Positions 26,985-36,527 of a stretch of DNA of 64,000 nucleotides are shown here, piece after piece. The notes under the pieces were generated by a model. That model saw nothing but the letters and a program-made list of their open reading frames with translations, made no database searches and was not told the origin of the DNA. The stretch's first letter is position 1. Each line of letters opens with the position of its first letter. Source of the stretch: Helicobacter sp. MIT 99-5507 (GTDB lineage Bacteria; Campylobacterota; Campylobacteria; Campylobacterales; Helicobacteraceae); assembly GCF_003364295.1 (NCBI RefSeq), contig NZ_NXLO01000001.1:62001-126000 (forward strand), given 5' to 3'. A program made the translations under genes and the position numbers.

Positions 26985-29039
26985 ATGGAAATTAAAATAG
27001 AAAATAACAACTCTTTAGAGACAATATGTCTAAATGAAGTAGGCAAAGCTGCAAATGGTGCAATTTTGTATAAAAAAGGAAAAGCAGTTCTTCTTGCTAC
27101 AATAGCAACGGATATTAATGCAAATATAGAAGGTGATTTTCTTCCACTAACCGTTCAATACATCGAAAAGAGCTATGCAAATGGAAAATTCCCAGGTGGA
27201 TATATAAAGCGAGAGGGCAAACCTAATGAATTTGAGATTTTAACTTCAAGACTGATTGATAGAAGTCTTCGCCCATTATTTCCTAAAAGTTATAGATATC
27301 CTATACAAATAACAATTATGGTGCTTAGTGTAGATAAGGATTTGGATTTGCAGATTCTAGCACTAAATGCTGCATCTATTGCATTGCTTATTTCGGATTT
27401 ACCAATCAATAGGGCTATAAATGCGATTCGTATCGGTAGAATCGATGATAATTTTATTATCAATCCAGCGCTAGAGCAGATGAAACAATCAAGTATTGAC
27501 TTATTTATTTCTGGTGAAAATGAAAATATATTTATGATTGAATTTAAAAGCAAAATTGGAGAACTTAGTGAAGATAAAATGATAGAGGCAATAAAGCTAG
27601 CACAAAAATATATAAATACAACTTCACAAATATATATACAAAATCTAAGCCCTCACATAAAACCACATATAAAGATCAATTTACAAGATTCTAGTTTTAA
27701 TACTGATGTTTTCAATGCTATAAAAGAAAAATATAACGCTACACTAGAATCTTGCTTTTTAAATATGGCAAAAAATGAAAATGCTGCTCTTTTAAATAAT
27801 ATCATCCAAGATATTACAAATAATGAAGGTTATAACAAAATAGAAGTAGAAATTGCTGTATCAAAAATAAAAAGAGATTTTATAAGAAATAAGATTCTAA
27901 ATGAAGAAATAAGGCTTGATGGACGAGGATTGGATTGTATTAGAGATATAAGCATTTGCACAAATATACTTCCAAATGCACATGGAAGCACATTGTTTAC
28001 ACGTGGGCAAACCCAAGTGCTTGCTGTTTGCACGATAGGAAATGATAGTGATATGCAATCATATGAAATGTTGGCATCAAAATCTCCACTAAAAAGTAAT
28101 TTTATATTCCATTATAATTTTCCTAGTTTTAGCACAGGCGAGGCATACCCTATTGGTTCTGTTAATAGAAGAGAATTAGGACATGGAAATCTTGCAAAAA
28201 AAGCATTAGAATCTAGCATAAGGGGAGATAGTAGAGCAATTCGCATTGTATCTGAAGTGCTAGAATCTAATGGCAGTTCATCAATGGCAAGTGTATGCGG
28301 CGGCTCACTTAGCCTTTTTAGTGCTGGTATTGAGCCATTATTTTTGGTTGCGGGCATTGCAATGGGACTTGTAAAAGAAGGTGATAAATATAAGATTCTA
28401 ACTGACATAATGGGTATAGAAGATTATGATGGCGATATGGATTTTAAAGTCGCAGGAAATAGAGATGGGATAACTGCTTTGCAGATGGATATAAAAATAA
28501 ATGATATTAATATTGACATATTAAAAGATTCTCTACTAAATGCAAAAAAAGCAAGATTAAGTATATTAGATAAAATGGAAATTGCAAAAGATAATATTAT
28601 TTTAAATGAGAATACACCTATTTCAAAAAGTTTTCAAATTCCAACAAATAAAATATCAAGTATCATAGGGCAAGGTGGTAAAAATATCAAAGATATAATA
28701 GAGAGATTTGATGTAAATATCGATATAAATAAAGAAAATGGTAAGGTTAGAGTAACTAGCACAAATAAACAAAATATAGAAAATGCAAAAGATTATATAT
28801 TATCTAGTGTATTTGTAAAATTAGATGATTTTAAAATTGGCGATAGATTTAGTGGTAAAGTCAAACGTATCACAGATTTTGGATTATTTGTAGAAATCAA
28901 AGATGGAATCGATGGGTTAGTGCATAATTCAAGACTTATAAAAAATAATATAGATATTAAGTCATTTAATAAGGATGATATTTTAAGTATAGAAATAGTT
29001 GCAATAAATGACAATAAAATAGAACTGACTATATTGTAA
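26985..29039 (+). CDS. pnp: Polyribonucleotide nucleotidyltransferase (PNPase)
   Basis: PNPase degrades RNA 3' to 5' using phosphate. The 684-residue protein contains two RNase PH domains (about 1-210 and 300-520; FPGGYIKREGKPNEFEI-type motif with GGYIKREGKP, then LDGRGLDCIRDI and FSTGEAYPIGSVNRRELGHG), a KH domain (IPTNKISSIIGQGGKNIKDI, about 540-600) and an S1 domain (KITDFG-like RITDFGLFVEI, about 610-684). Two bases follow the upstream gene. Slightly shorter at the C-terminus than E. coli Pnp. Confidence 0.96.
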   Translation: MEIKIENNNSLETICLNEVGKAANGAILYKKGKAVLLATIATDINANIEGDFLPLTVQYIEKSYANGKFPGGYIKREGKPNEFEILTSRLIDRSLRPLFPKSYRYPIQITIMVLSVDKDLDLQILALNAASIALLISDLPINRAINAIRIGRIDDNFIINPALEQMKQSSIDLFISGENENIFMIEFKSKIGELSEDKMIEAIKLAQKYINTTSQIYIQNLSPHIKPHIKINLQDSSFNTDVFNAIKEKYNATLESCFLNMAKNENAALLNNIIQDITNNEGYNKIEVEIAVSKIKRDFIRNKILNEEIRLDGRGLDCIRDISICTNILPNAHGSTLFTRGQTQVLAVCTIGNDSDMQSYEMLASKSPLKSNFIFHYNFPSFSTGEAYPIGSVNRRELGHGNLAKKALESSIRGDSRAIRIVSEVLESNGSSSMASVCGGSLSLFSAGIEPLFLVAGIAMGLVKEGDKYKILTDIMGIEDYDGDMDFKVAGNRDGITALQMDIKINDINIDILKDSLLNAKKARLSILDKMEIAKDNIILNENTPISKSFQIPTNKISSIIGQGGKNIKDIIERFDVNIDINKENGKVRVTSTNKQNIENAKDYILSSVFVKLDDFKIGDRFSGKVKRITDFGLFVEIKDGIDGLVHNSRLIKNNIDIKSFNKDDILSIEIVAINDNKIELTIL

Positions 29040-29145
29040 GTTATTTTTTATTTTTTATTAGCAATAATACGCATTCAAGGCTGTTTGTAAGTAGGGGAGA
29101 GAACCGAAACGGCATTGCTTTGAAATATATAATTTGGAGTTTATA

Positions 29146-29463
29146 ATGAAAAAGATACTATTTGTATTTTTTGCTTTTATGGGTGTTGCTTTTGCAGCAG
29201 ATGGCATGAGTGGTGTAGATTTAATTAAAGCATATTCAGCAATTGGTGCTGTTGTAGGTCTAGGTATAGCAGCACTTGGTGGTGCAATAGGTATGGGAAA
29301 TACAGCTGCTGCAACTATTTCTGGTATTGCTAGAAATCCAGGAATAGGTGGTAAGCTAACAACTACAATGTTTATTGCAATTGCTCTTATAGAAGCACAA
29401 GTTATATATACACTTGTTATTGCTCTTATAGTTCTTTACTCAAACCCTTTACTAGCAGCATAA
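29146..29463 (+). CDS. atpE: F0F1 ATP synthase subunit c
   Basis: The c subunit forms the rotating proton ring. I place the start at ATG 29146, with GGAG at 29136-29139, rather than a TTG at 29134. The 105-residue product has a short signal-like N-terminus (FAAD), then helix 1 with GLGIAALGGAIGMGNTAAATISGIARNPG-type glycine repeats (GIAALGGAIGMG) and helix 2 with the ion-binding Glu in IALIEAQVIY. It is monocistronic, unlike the other atp genes, as in Helicobacter. A GC-richer leader precedes it (29070-29125). Confidence 0.95.
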   Translation: MKKILFVFFAFMGVAFAADGMSGVDLIKAYSAIGAVVGLGIAALGGAIGMGNTAAATISGIARNPGIGGKLTTTMFIAIALIEAQVIYTLVIALIVLYSNPLLAA

Positions 29464-29472
29464 GGTTTTTTT

Positions 29473-29495
29473 AGAATCCTTTTTTAAAGGATTCT
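29473..29495 (+). terminator. Hairpin downstream of atpE
   Basis: AGAATCCTTT (29473-29482) and AAAGGATTCT (29486-29495) form a perfect 10-bp stem with a 3-base T loop, 10 bases after the stop codon. No clean T run follows, so termination efficiency is uncertain; it also contains the recurrent GAATC/GATTC word in inverted form. Confidence 0.6.
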
Positions 29496-29525
29496 AGATC
29501 TATTATCTAAATCATTTTTTATTTT

Positions 29526-29610
29526 GCGGTTGTGGTGGAATTGGTAGACACGCCATCTTGAGGGGGTGGTAAGGCAACTTGTGCGAGTTCGAGTCTCGCC
29601 AACCGCACCA
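29526..29610 (+). tRNA. tRNA-Leu (GAG)
   Basis: Acceptor GCGGTTG pairs with CAACCGC; anticodon stem CCATC/GGTGG encloses loop TTGAGGG with anticodon GAG; long variable arm and T-loop GTTCGAGTC; encoded CCA. Confidence 0.95.
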
Positions 29611-29725
29611 TAATTTTATATTTTAAAAATCTTAATATTATTTTGTAAGTAAAAATTGGAATCTTTTATAATATTTTATATTACTTAAAAAATAATAGTA
29701 TTTTATGTTAGAATTCTATTTCTTA

Positions 29726-29812
29726 GCCGGAGTGGTGAAATTGGTAGACGCGCTAGACTCAAAATCTGGTAGGGGCGACCCTGTGTCGGTTCGAGTCCGA
29801 CCTTCGGCACCA
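29726..29812 (+). tRNA. tRNA-Leu (CAA)
   Basis: Acceptor GCCGGAG pairs with CTTCGGC; anticodon loop CTCAAAA gives CAA; variable arm AGGGGCGACCCT is typical of class II leucine tRNAs; CCA encoded. Confidence 0.95.
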
Positions 29813-29821
29813 TTTATATTG

Positions 29822-30853
29822 CTAATCTTTATTAAAAATATCAATCACATTTATTTTTAGATTAAATCCACTTAGTCCTACATAGTGTCTATTTGCATGC
29901 GTAGAAAGTAGTGTAAATTCACTAATTTTAAAATATCTAATGATTTGAGCACCTATTCCAAAATTTTTAGATTCTAGCTCTGTATCATTTTTGCTGCCAT
30001 GCATACATATAAGATAGCCACCATTATTTTTTAGAAATTCTATTGATTGTTTTAGTATGCTAAATTCATTATTTTCAAGCAATCTTAAGGTATTATCAAA
30101 TGTATGAAATTTAATAATATTGTTTTTGATAGGAAATTGATATACTATGTGCTTATTTTTTAAATGATCTAAAAATACAAATTTCAAACATTTTATATCA
30201 AAAAAAGTAACTTCTACTTCTTCTATTTTATGCACTAATTGTTCGTATTGCATTCTATAATAAATCAAATCTGAAACATATAGAATCTTTAGATTATGTT
30301 TTTCTGCAAATTGAATTACAAAATCATCATTATTATTTGCCATCGTGCCATCATCTTTTATTAATTCACAAATAACTGATATAGGCTTTAATCCTGCTAG
30401 TTTGCAAATATCTACACTAGCTTCTGTATGTCCTGTTCTCTCCAATACTCCACCATTTTTTGCAATCAATGGAAATATATGCCCTGGACGAGCAAAATCG
30501 CTTGGTTTTGAATCTTCATTGCAAATAAGTTTGATAGTCATATCTCTTTCAAATGCACTAACACCTGTTTTTGCTTCTTTTGCATCTACTGAAATTGTAA
30601 ATGCAGTTTCATGATTTGAATTATTATTAGTTACCATCAAGGGAAAATCTAATTTATCTGCTATTTCTTTTGTTAGTGATACGCATAGCACACCTCTTGC
30701 TTGTGTAATTAGAAAATTTACTTTATCTGCAGAGCTAAATTCACCTGCATAAACTATATCACCTTCATTTTCTCTTTCTTCATCATCCATTATAATGATA
30801 AGCTCACCATTTTTTATAGCCTGTAAGGCTTCTTTTACTCTTTTAATTTGCAT
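29822..30853 (-). CDS. ribBA: 3,4-dihydroxy-2-butanone 4-phosphate synthase with degenerate GTP cyclohydrolase II domain
   Basis: The N-terminal half (about residues 1-200) is RibB: DDEERENEGDIVYAGEF near residue 23, RPGHIFPLIAKNGGVLERTGHTEAS-type core (GHIFPL and RTGHTEA) and CELIKDDGTMAN. It forms the four-carbon precursor of riboflavin. The C-terminal 140 residues occupy the GTP cyclohydrolase II position but lack the zinc-binding Cys cluster, so only RibB activity is expected; a complete ribA lies at 60005. I start at the ATG at 30853 with AGGA upstream; a longer upstream frame starting at 30922 would overlap the tRNA promoter. Confidence 0.92.
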   Translation of the reverse strand: MQIKRVKEALQAIKNGELIIIMDDEERENEGDIVYAGEFSSADKVNFLITQARGVLCVSLTKEIADKLDFPLMVTNNNSNHETAFTISVDAKEAKTGVSAFERDMTIKLICNEDSKPSDFARPGHIFPLIAKNGGVLERTGHTEASVDICKLAGLKPISVICELIKDDGTMANNNDDFVIQFAEKHNLKILYVSDLIYYRMQYEQLVHKIEEVEVTFFDIKCLKFVFLDHLKNKHIVYQFPIKNNIIKFHTFDNTLRLLENNEFSILKQSIEFLKNNGGYLICMHGSKNDTELESKNFGIGAQIIRYFKISEFTLLSTHANRHYVGLSGFNLKINVIDIFNKD

Positions 30854-30915
30854 AATAATTCCTATATAATCATTGTTTTTTAAATTACAAATTATAACTA
30901 AAAAATAAAATATAC

Positions 30916-30944
30916 TTGACAATAGAAAATAAAATAAATATAAT
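30916..30944 (+). promoter_or_regulatory. Consensus sigma-70 type promoter of the tRNA-Gln/fMet pair
   Basis: TTGACA (30916-30921) and TATAAT (30939-30944) with a 17-base spacer, ending 21 bases before tRNA-Gln. Confidence 0.85.
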
Positions 30945-30965
30945 CTAAGCTTTTAAAAAAGTTAT

Positions 30966-31040
30966 TGGGGTATAGCCAAGTGGTAAGGCAGCTGGTTTTG
31001 GTCCAGCCATTCAGAGGTTCGAATCCTTTTACCCCAGCCA
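30966..31040 (+). tRNA. tRNA-Gln (TTG)
   Basis: Acceptor TGGGGTA pairs with TACCCCA; anticodon loop centre TTG in CTGGTTTTGGTCCAG; T-loop GGTTCGAATCC; CCA encoded. Confidence 0.95.
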
Positions 31041-31053
31041 TACTTATCTTTAG

Positions 31054-31130
<77 letters not shown>

Positions 31131-31273
31131 AATCTTATAGAATCTACAATAATACTACAAAAATAATACACCAATTACATACTTTTTTATTTAAGTTTTT
31201 AAGTAATCATCTAATACCAAAATATAAATATGAACATATTGCTAATACGAACATTGGATAACATAATAGGTCC

Positions 31274-31294
31274 AATCTTAAAGAATTTAAGATT
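31274..31294. promoter_or_regulatory. Inverted repeat ahead of the cytochrome/reductase pair
   Basis: AATCTTAAA (31274-31282) and TTTAAGATT (31286-31294) are perfect inverted repeats with a 3-base centre, 25 bases before the cytochrome start. Upstream, CTAATAC occurs twice (31211 and 31242) and GAACAT twice (31232 and 31249). Either an operator or a leader hairpin. Confidence 0.4.
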
Positions 31295-31319
31295 ATATAA
31301 ATTCTAGGAGTATTGGTAA

Positions 31320-31886
31320 ATGGGGAAGATTCTAAGTTTCATGATTATTTTTATAGCTTTTGTATTTGGAGCTGATTATACAACTAGTGTTAGCTCTTTA
31401 TACAAAGAAGGAAGTGAAAAAGTAATAGGCAGATTGCTTCCAACTGTAGAGGTAGAAATCTTAGGAAAAGTTGAAAATAAGATTAAAGTATCATTTGTAG
31501 GATATATCCAAGATGGTGTAGAAAATGCAGTGTATTTTGTGCCAAATCGCAGAATCTTAGTTGCTGGAATAACAAAAGGTGTTGATTATGATTATAAAGT
31601 AATTGACACTATAAAAGATGGTGATAAAGTATGGAAAAAGATAAAAACTACATTTCTTAGTGATGAGGATGAATTTACAAAAGATGTAAATAGCTTATAT
31701 CAAAAAGTAGATACATTATATTCTGATAATTGTTCATTATGTCATGCCTTGCATAATAAAAAAGAGTTTAATGCAAATCAGTGGCCTAGTGTAGTTAATT
31801 CCATGCTAAGTAGAACTGCAATATCAAAGGAAGAAAGCTATTTACTAATTCAATATTTACAAAAAAATGCAAAAGATATGCAATAA
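31320..31886 (+). CDS. Periplasmic monohaem cytochrome c, TorC-like partner
   Basis: A 188-residue exported protein (signal about 1-18, ending FGAD). The single haem motif is CSLCH at residues 138-142; the preceding part (about 30-110) is a beta-rich SH3-like domain. This matches the small cytochrome encoded beside the molybdoenzyme N-oxide/S-oxide reductase of Campylobacter (Cj0265c/Cj0264c, from memory), not the pentahaem TorC of E. coli. The reductase gene begins 17 bases downstream. RBS TAGGAG. Confidence 0.82.
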   Translation: MGKILSFMIIFIAFVFGADYTTSVSSLYKEGSEKVIGRLLPTVEVEILGKVENKIKVSFVGYIQDGVENAVYFVPNRRILVAGITKGVDYDYKVIDTIKDGDKVWKKIKTTFLSDEDEFTKDVNSLYQKVDTLYSDNCSLCHALHNKKEFNANQWPSVVNSMLSRTAISKEESYLLIQYLQKNAKDMQ

Positions 31887-31902
31887 ATTTAATGGAGTGA
31901 TT

Positions 31903-34394
31903 ATGAAAAATATAAATAAAAATATGAATAGAAGAAACTTTTTAAAATTAGGAGCAGTGTTTGCAGCAATACCTCTTATAGATAATGCGGCAGGGAGAGG
32001 TAAATTATTTGCAAATAGTAATATAAGTAAATATTCTCTAGATTTAGTAAGAAATGGTGAAGTTATCACAGGAGCTCACTGGGGAATCTTAAAGGTAACA
32101 ATAAGAGATGGAAAAGTAGTAGATTCTACAAATGCAATAGAAAATAAAACCCCAAATCCACTTCAAGGTGTTACAAAAGATTTGATTTATACTCAATCAA
32201 GAATAAGATATCCAATGGTAAGAAAAAGCTATATAGAGAATCCTGATAGCCCAAAACCTGAATTAAGAGGAAAAGATGAGTGGGTAAAAGTAGATTATAA
32301 CACTGCTATAAAATTAATAGCCCAAGAGCTTAAAAAACATATAGAGACAAAGGAGCAAGTGGAATCTATGCTGGAAGTTATGGCTGGTATAGTCCTGGAA
32401 GAATGCACAATTGTAGAGTATTGCTATGGTGTTTCTTAGGTATGGCTGGTGGATTTGTTGGAAGCACTGGAGATTATTCAACAGGTGCAGCACAAGTCAT
32501 CATGCCACATGTAACAGGAACGATAGAAGTATATGAGCAACAAACTTCTTGGGATTTGGTATTAAGCGATTCTAAAGTCGTTGTTATTTGGGGAGCAAAT
32601 CCTTTTGCAACTTTAAGACTTGCATGGGGAATTACAGATTCTGAAGGTATTGAGTATCTAAAAAGATTAAAAGATTCTGGTAAAAGAATTATCCACATAG
32701 ATCCTATATACAATGAAACAGCACAAATGCTAAATGCAGAGTGGATTGCACCTATTCCAAATACAGATGTTGCATTGATGTTAGGAATCGCTCATACAAT
32801 GTATAAAAATAATAAATATGATAAAGATTTTATAGAAAACTACACAACAGGTTTTGATAAATTTTTGGATTATTTACTTGGTAAGAGTGATAAAACTCCA
32901 AAAGATGCGAAATGGGCTTCTAGTATTACAGGTATTAGTGAAAAAACAATCAATGATTTAGCAGAAACTTTCTTTAATAATAGAACTATGCTTTTATCTG
33001 GCTGGGGAATGCAAAGAGGGCATCATGGAGAGCAACCACATTGGATGCTTGTTACATTAGCTTGTATGATTGGACAAATCGGATTAGCTGGCGGTGGATT
33101 TGGATTATCATATCATTATGCAAATGGCGGTGTGCCTACAGCAACTGCTCCAGTGCCAGGAGGTATTACTTCTGGAAGTTCTAGCGGTGGTGCTGCATGG
33201 TTAGAGCAAGCATCAAAAGTAAATATTCCTGTTGCAAGAGTTGCTGATATGCTATTAAATCCAGGGAAAACAATAGATGTTAATGGTGAGAAAGTAACAT
33301 ATTCAGATATTGATTTTGTGTATTGGGTCGGCGGGAATCCACTTGTTCATCATCAAGATACAAACAATTTTTTAAAAGCATGGAGAAAGCCAAGAACTAT
33401 TGTAGTGCTTGATCCATATTGGACTCCAACTGCAAGACATGCTGATATTGTAATGCCAATTACAACTACATATGAAAGAAATGATATATCACTTACTGGT
33501 GATTATTCAAATCTAAATTTAGTGCCTATGAAACAGCTAGTAGAAAAAGAATATGAAAGCGTTGATGATTATCAAGTATTTTGTGATTTAGCAAGAGAAT
33601 TTAAAGTATTTTATAAATTTAGTGAGAATAAACATGAAATGCAATGGATTGAAGAGTTTTATAACACTGCATTAGAACAATCAAAATCACTAAATATAGC
33701 CATGCCTACATTTAAAGAATTTTGGCAAGCAAATAAGCCATTAACATTTCAAGCCCCTTATGAAAATACAGAATTTATAAGACATAAAGATTTTAGAGAT
33801 GATCCTATATTAAATCCACTTGGCACGCCATCTGGTCTAATAGAAATATATTCACAAACTATTGAAAAAATGAATTATGATGATTGTAAGGCACATCCAA
33901 CTTGGATGGAACCAATTGAATGGCTTGGAATGAATAATAAACCTGCAGAATTTCATATGATTAGCTCACATCCTGCAGATAGATTGCATAGTCAATTAAG
34001 CAATACAAGTCTAAGAGATTCTTATGCTATAAATGATAGAGAACCAATCTGGATAAATCCAAAAGATGCAAAAACAAAAGATATAAAAGATGGTGATATT
34101 GTTAGAGTATTTAATGCTAGAGGACAAATTCTTGCTGGAGCAAAGCTAACAGAAAATATAAGAGAAGGTGTTGTTAAGGTTAGTGAGGGGGCTTGGTATA
34201 ATCCACAAGAAGAAGGCGAAATTGGCTCACTTTGTAAAAATGGATGTGCAAATGTGCTAACTATTGATATACCAACATCAAAATTAGCAAATGGAAATAT
34301 TTCTCATACTGCATTAGTAAATATTGAAAAATATAAGCAAGAAGCACAAGAAGTAGATATTTTTAGGCAACCAAAAGGTATTTATAATCAATAA
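31903..34394 (+). pseudogene. torA: TorA/BisC-type molybdopterin N-/S-oxide reductase, frameshifted
   Basis: A periplasmic molybdoenzyme reducing TMAO, DMSO or biotin sulfoxide. The start at 31903 (GGAG upstream) gives a Tat signal, MNRRNFLKLGAVF. The first frame matches the family up to HIETK (about 32350), then drifts to a stop at 32437; the -1 frame carries GASGIYAGSYGW directly onward from 32352, through GDYSTGAAQVIMPHV (molybdenum-ligand Ser) to the normal C-terminus at 34394. One missing A in the ACAAAGGAG stretch would explain it. Either a recent inactivating mutation or a sequencing error. The intact protein would be about 830 residues. Confidence 0.88.
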
Positions 34395-34399
34395 AAATT

Positions 34400-34425
34400 A
34401 GATTCTATGGGATTCCATAGAATCT
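34400..34425. terminator. Hairpin downstream of the reductase gene
   Basis: AGATTCTATGG (34400-34410) and CCATAGAATCT (34415-34425) form a perfect 11-bp stem with a 4-base loop, six bases after the stop codon. No T run follows on the plus strand. It contains the recurrent AGATTCT word in inverted form. Confidence 0.6.
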
Positions 34426-34512
34426 TAAAGAACAAAATAATATTAACTGCATATAATTCATAATCAAAATATCTATCTTAAATCTATTACAAAATCACAT
34501 TTGGGAGCTAAA

Positions 34513-35175
34513 ATGCGTGATATAGTATTGATTGGTTCAAAAGCAGAATCTAATATAAAATCTCTAGTTGTAAGTGAGATTGAATTGCTTGAATTTACAT
34601 TGAATCTTGCAAATATAGATGCATTAATTTTCACTTCAAAATATGCGATTAAATCGCTTGCAAATAACGCAGATAGACTAAATGATCATACTTGGAAAAA
34701 GATTCCTAGCTTTGTTATAGGAAAATCTAGTGCAGATTATTTAAGGCAAATGGGTGGCAAAATCGAATATATAGGCGAAGATTCTCATGGTGATGGTTTT
34801 GCAAATGAAATCATTCCACTTTTAAAAGATAGGAATCCTTTATATATAAGAGCTAAGAAAATCGTATCACATATAAATGAAAAACTCATTCATCAAAAAA
34901 TCAAATTACATGAAGTAGTTGGATATGAAAATAAAATAAAAAAGCTAGATTCAAAATTAGCACCAAAACCAAATTCTATCTTGATATTTACTGCACCAAG
35001 CCATTATAAAGCATTTTTATCTAATTTTAAATGGGATGGTAGCTATATTGCAGTGGCAATTGGTATGACTACTTTTGGCGTTTTTGATGCTGGAGTAAAT
35101 GCGTTTGTATCACCAAAACAAAGCATACAAGCTTGCATAGAACTTGCAGAAGAATTAAATACAAGATTACCATGA
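34513..35175 (+). CDS. hemD: Uroporphyrinogen-III synthase
   Basis: HemD closes hydroxymethylbilane into uroporphyrinogen III in haem synthesis. Sequence conservation is low in this family, but the two-lobe pattern is present: ALIFTSKYAIKSL near residue 45 and SILIFTAPSHYKAFL near residue 155, with the IAVAIGMTTF-type block (VAIGMTTF) near the C-terminus. I start at ATG 34513 with GGGAG upstream. The stop overlaps the xseA start (ATGA). Length about 220 residues is normal. Confidence 0.85.
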   Translation: MRDIVLIGSKAESNIKSLVVSEIELLEFTLNLANIDALIFTSKYAIKSLANNADRLNDHTWKKIPSFVIGKSSADYLRQMGGKIEYIGEDSHGDGFANEIIPLLKDRNPLYIRAKKIVSHINEKLIHQKIKLHEVVGYENKIKKLDSKLAPKPNSILIFTAPSHYKAFLSNFKWDGSYIAVAIGMTTFGVFDAGVNAFVSPKQSIQACIELAEELNTRLP

Positions 35176-36527
35176 ATATTTTAAGTGTCACGCAGCTAAC
35201 AAAACAAATAAAACAAACATTGATAAATTATTTTGGTGAAATTCAAATTCAAGGTGAAATCGGAAGCCTTACAAATCATCAAAGTGGGCATTGTTATTTT
35301 ACATTAAAAGATTCTAATGCAAGTATAAGATGTATGCTTTTTAAGGGGACAAGGGCAAAGCTAAATAATATTATTTTAAAAACAGATATGCAAGTAATTG
35401 TAACTGGGAATCTAAGTATTTATGAGAGTCGTGGTGAATATCAAATCATATGTTCAAATGTCAAAGAATATGGTATTGGGAATCTAGCAATAAAATTTGA
35501 AGAATTAAAAGAAAAATTAAAAAATAAAGGTTATTTTGAATCTAGTATCAAAAAAGATATTCCAAAATTTCCCAAAAAGATTGCACTAATTACATCTTTA
35601 AGTGGAGCTGCACTAAAGGATATGAAATTTGTTGCAAATAGATGTTGGAATCTTACAAGATTTACTATCTTTGATACTTTGGTGCAAGGCAATGAAGCAA
35701 AATATATGATTGAACGAAATATCAAAATAGCAGATTCTCTAGGATTTGATATTATTGTTTTGGCAAGAGGAGGTGGAAGCCTTGAAGATTTATGGGCTTT
35801 TAATGAAGAGATTGTCCTTGAAGCTATATACAATGCAAAAACTCCAATAGTATCTGCAATAGGTCATGAAACTGATACTCCGCTTAGTGATTTTGTAAGC
35901 GATCTAAGAGCTCCTACGCCATCAGCTTGTATGGAGATGATACTTCCAGATAAAAATGAATGGTTACTAAGACTTAGTGATTTGTTTGATAATATAAATA
36001 ATATAGAAAATAAAAATTTACTACGATTCAAAGAGATGCTAGATTCTGCATATTCAAAATTAAATTTTTTTAAATTTAATTACAATAGCTTGAATGATAA
36101 ATTGCATTCTATGAGAGCTAGTTTGAATCTAACACTAAATAGACATTTAAATGCAAAAATAGAAACAATAAAAAACTTATCTATTTATTTAGATGTTAGC
36201 TACAAAAATATATATCCATCAAAAATCCAAAATATAAAGATATTAAAATATTCATTGCAGAATCTATTTTCTATTTTATTAGCACAAAAGAGAATTTTTG
36301 ACAAAAAAGAATTAGATTTTCAATTTGATATTTTTTTGAAAAATAAAGAGAATGAATTAAAAAAGTTAAAATTACTTCTAGAGGCAAAAAATCCAAAAAA
36401 TAAATATCAAAAAGGATATGCACAAATAACAATAGATAATAAAATATTATCATTAGATGAAGTAAAAAAAGGTGATACTATCACATTAAGTGATGGTATC
36501 ACTTCAAAAGAAGCTAGAATCTTATAG
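35172..36527 (+). CDS. xseA: Exodeoxyribonuclease VII large subunit
   Basis: XseA with XseB degrades single-stranded DNA. The 451-residue protein begins NILSVTQLTKQIKQTL, has the OB domain (FGEIQIQGEIGSLTNHQSGHCYF pieces: QGEIGSLTNHQSGH), then the catalytic core LARGGGSLEDLWAFNEE and IGHETDTPLSDFVSDLRAPTPSA, shown in part as GHETDTPLSDF. A long coiled-coil region follows. The start codon overlaps the hemD stop; a frame beginning at 35133 is too long. It converges with the DASS transporter gene, overlapping by six bases. Confidence 0.95.
   Translation: MNILSVTQLTKQIKQTLINYFGEIQIQGEIGSLTNHQSGHCYFTLKDSNASIRCMLFKGTRAKLNNIILKTDMQVIVTGNLSIYESRGEYQIICSNVKEYGIGNLAIKFEELKEKLKNKGYFESSIKKDIPKFPKKIALITSLSGAALKDMKFVANRCWNLTRFTIFDTLVQGNEAKYMIERNIKIADSLGFDIIVLARGGGSLEDLWAFNEEIVLEAIYNAKTPIVSAIGHETDTPLSDFVSDLRAPTPSACMEMILPDKNEWLLRLSDLFDNINNIENKNLLRFKEMLDSAYSKLNFFKFNYNSLNDKLHSMRASLNLTLNRHLNAKIETIKNLSIYLDVSYKNIYPSKIQNIKILKYSLQNLFSILLAQKRIFDKKELDFQFDIFLKNKENELKKLKLLLEAKNPKNKYQKGYAQITIDNKILSLDEVKKGDTITLSDGITSKEARIL

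Noticed and set aside
30854-30922. 23-codon N-terminal extension of RibBA
   Set aside because: It would overlap the tRNA promoter; the internal ATG at 30853 has AGGA upstream and matches the RibB N-terminus.
31867-31902. Upstream start for the reductase that overlaps the cytochrome gene
   Set aside because: The ATG at 31903 has GGAG at the right distance and gives a proper Tat signal.
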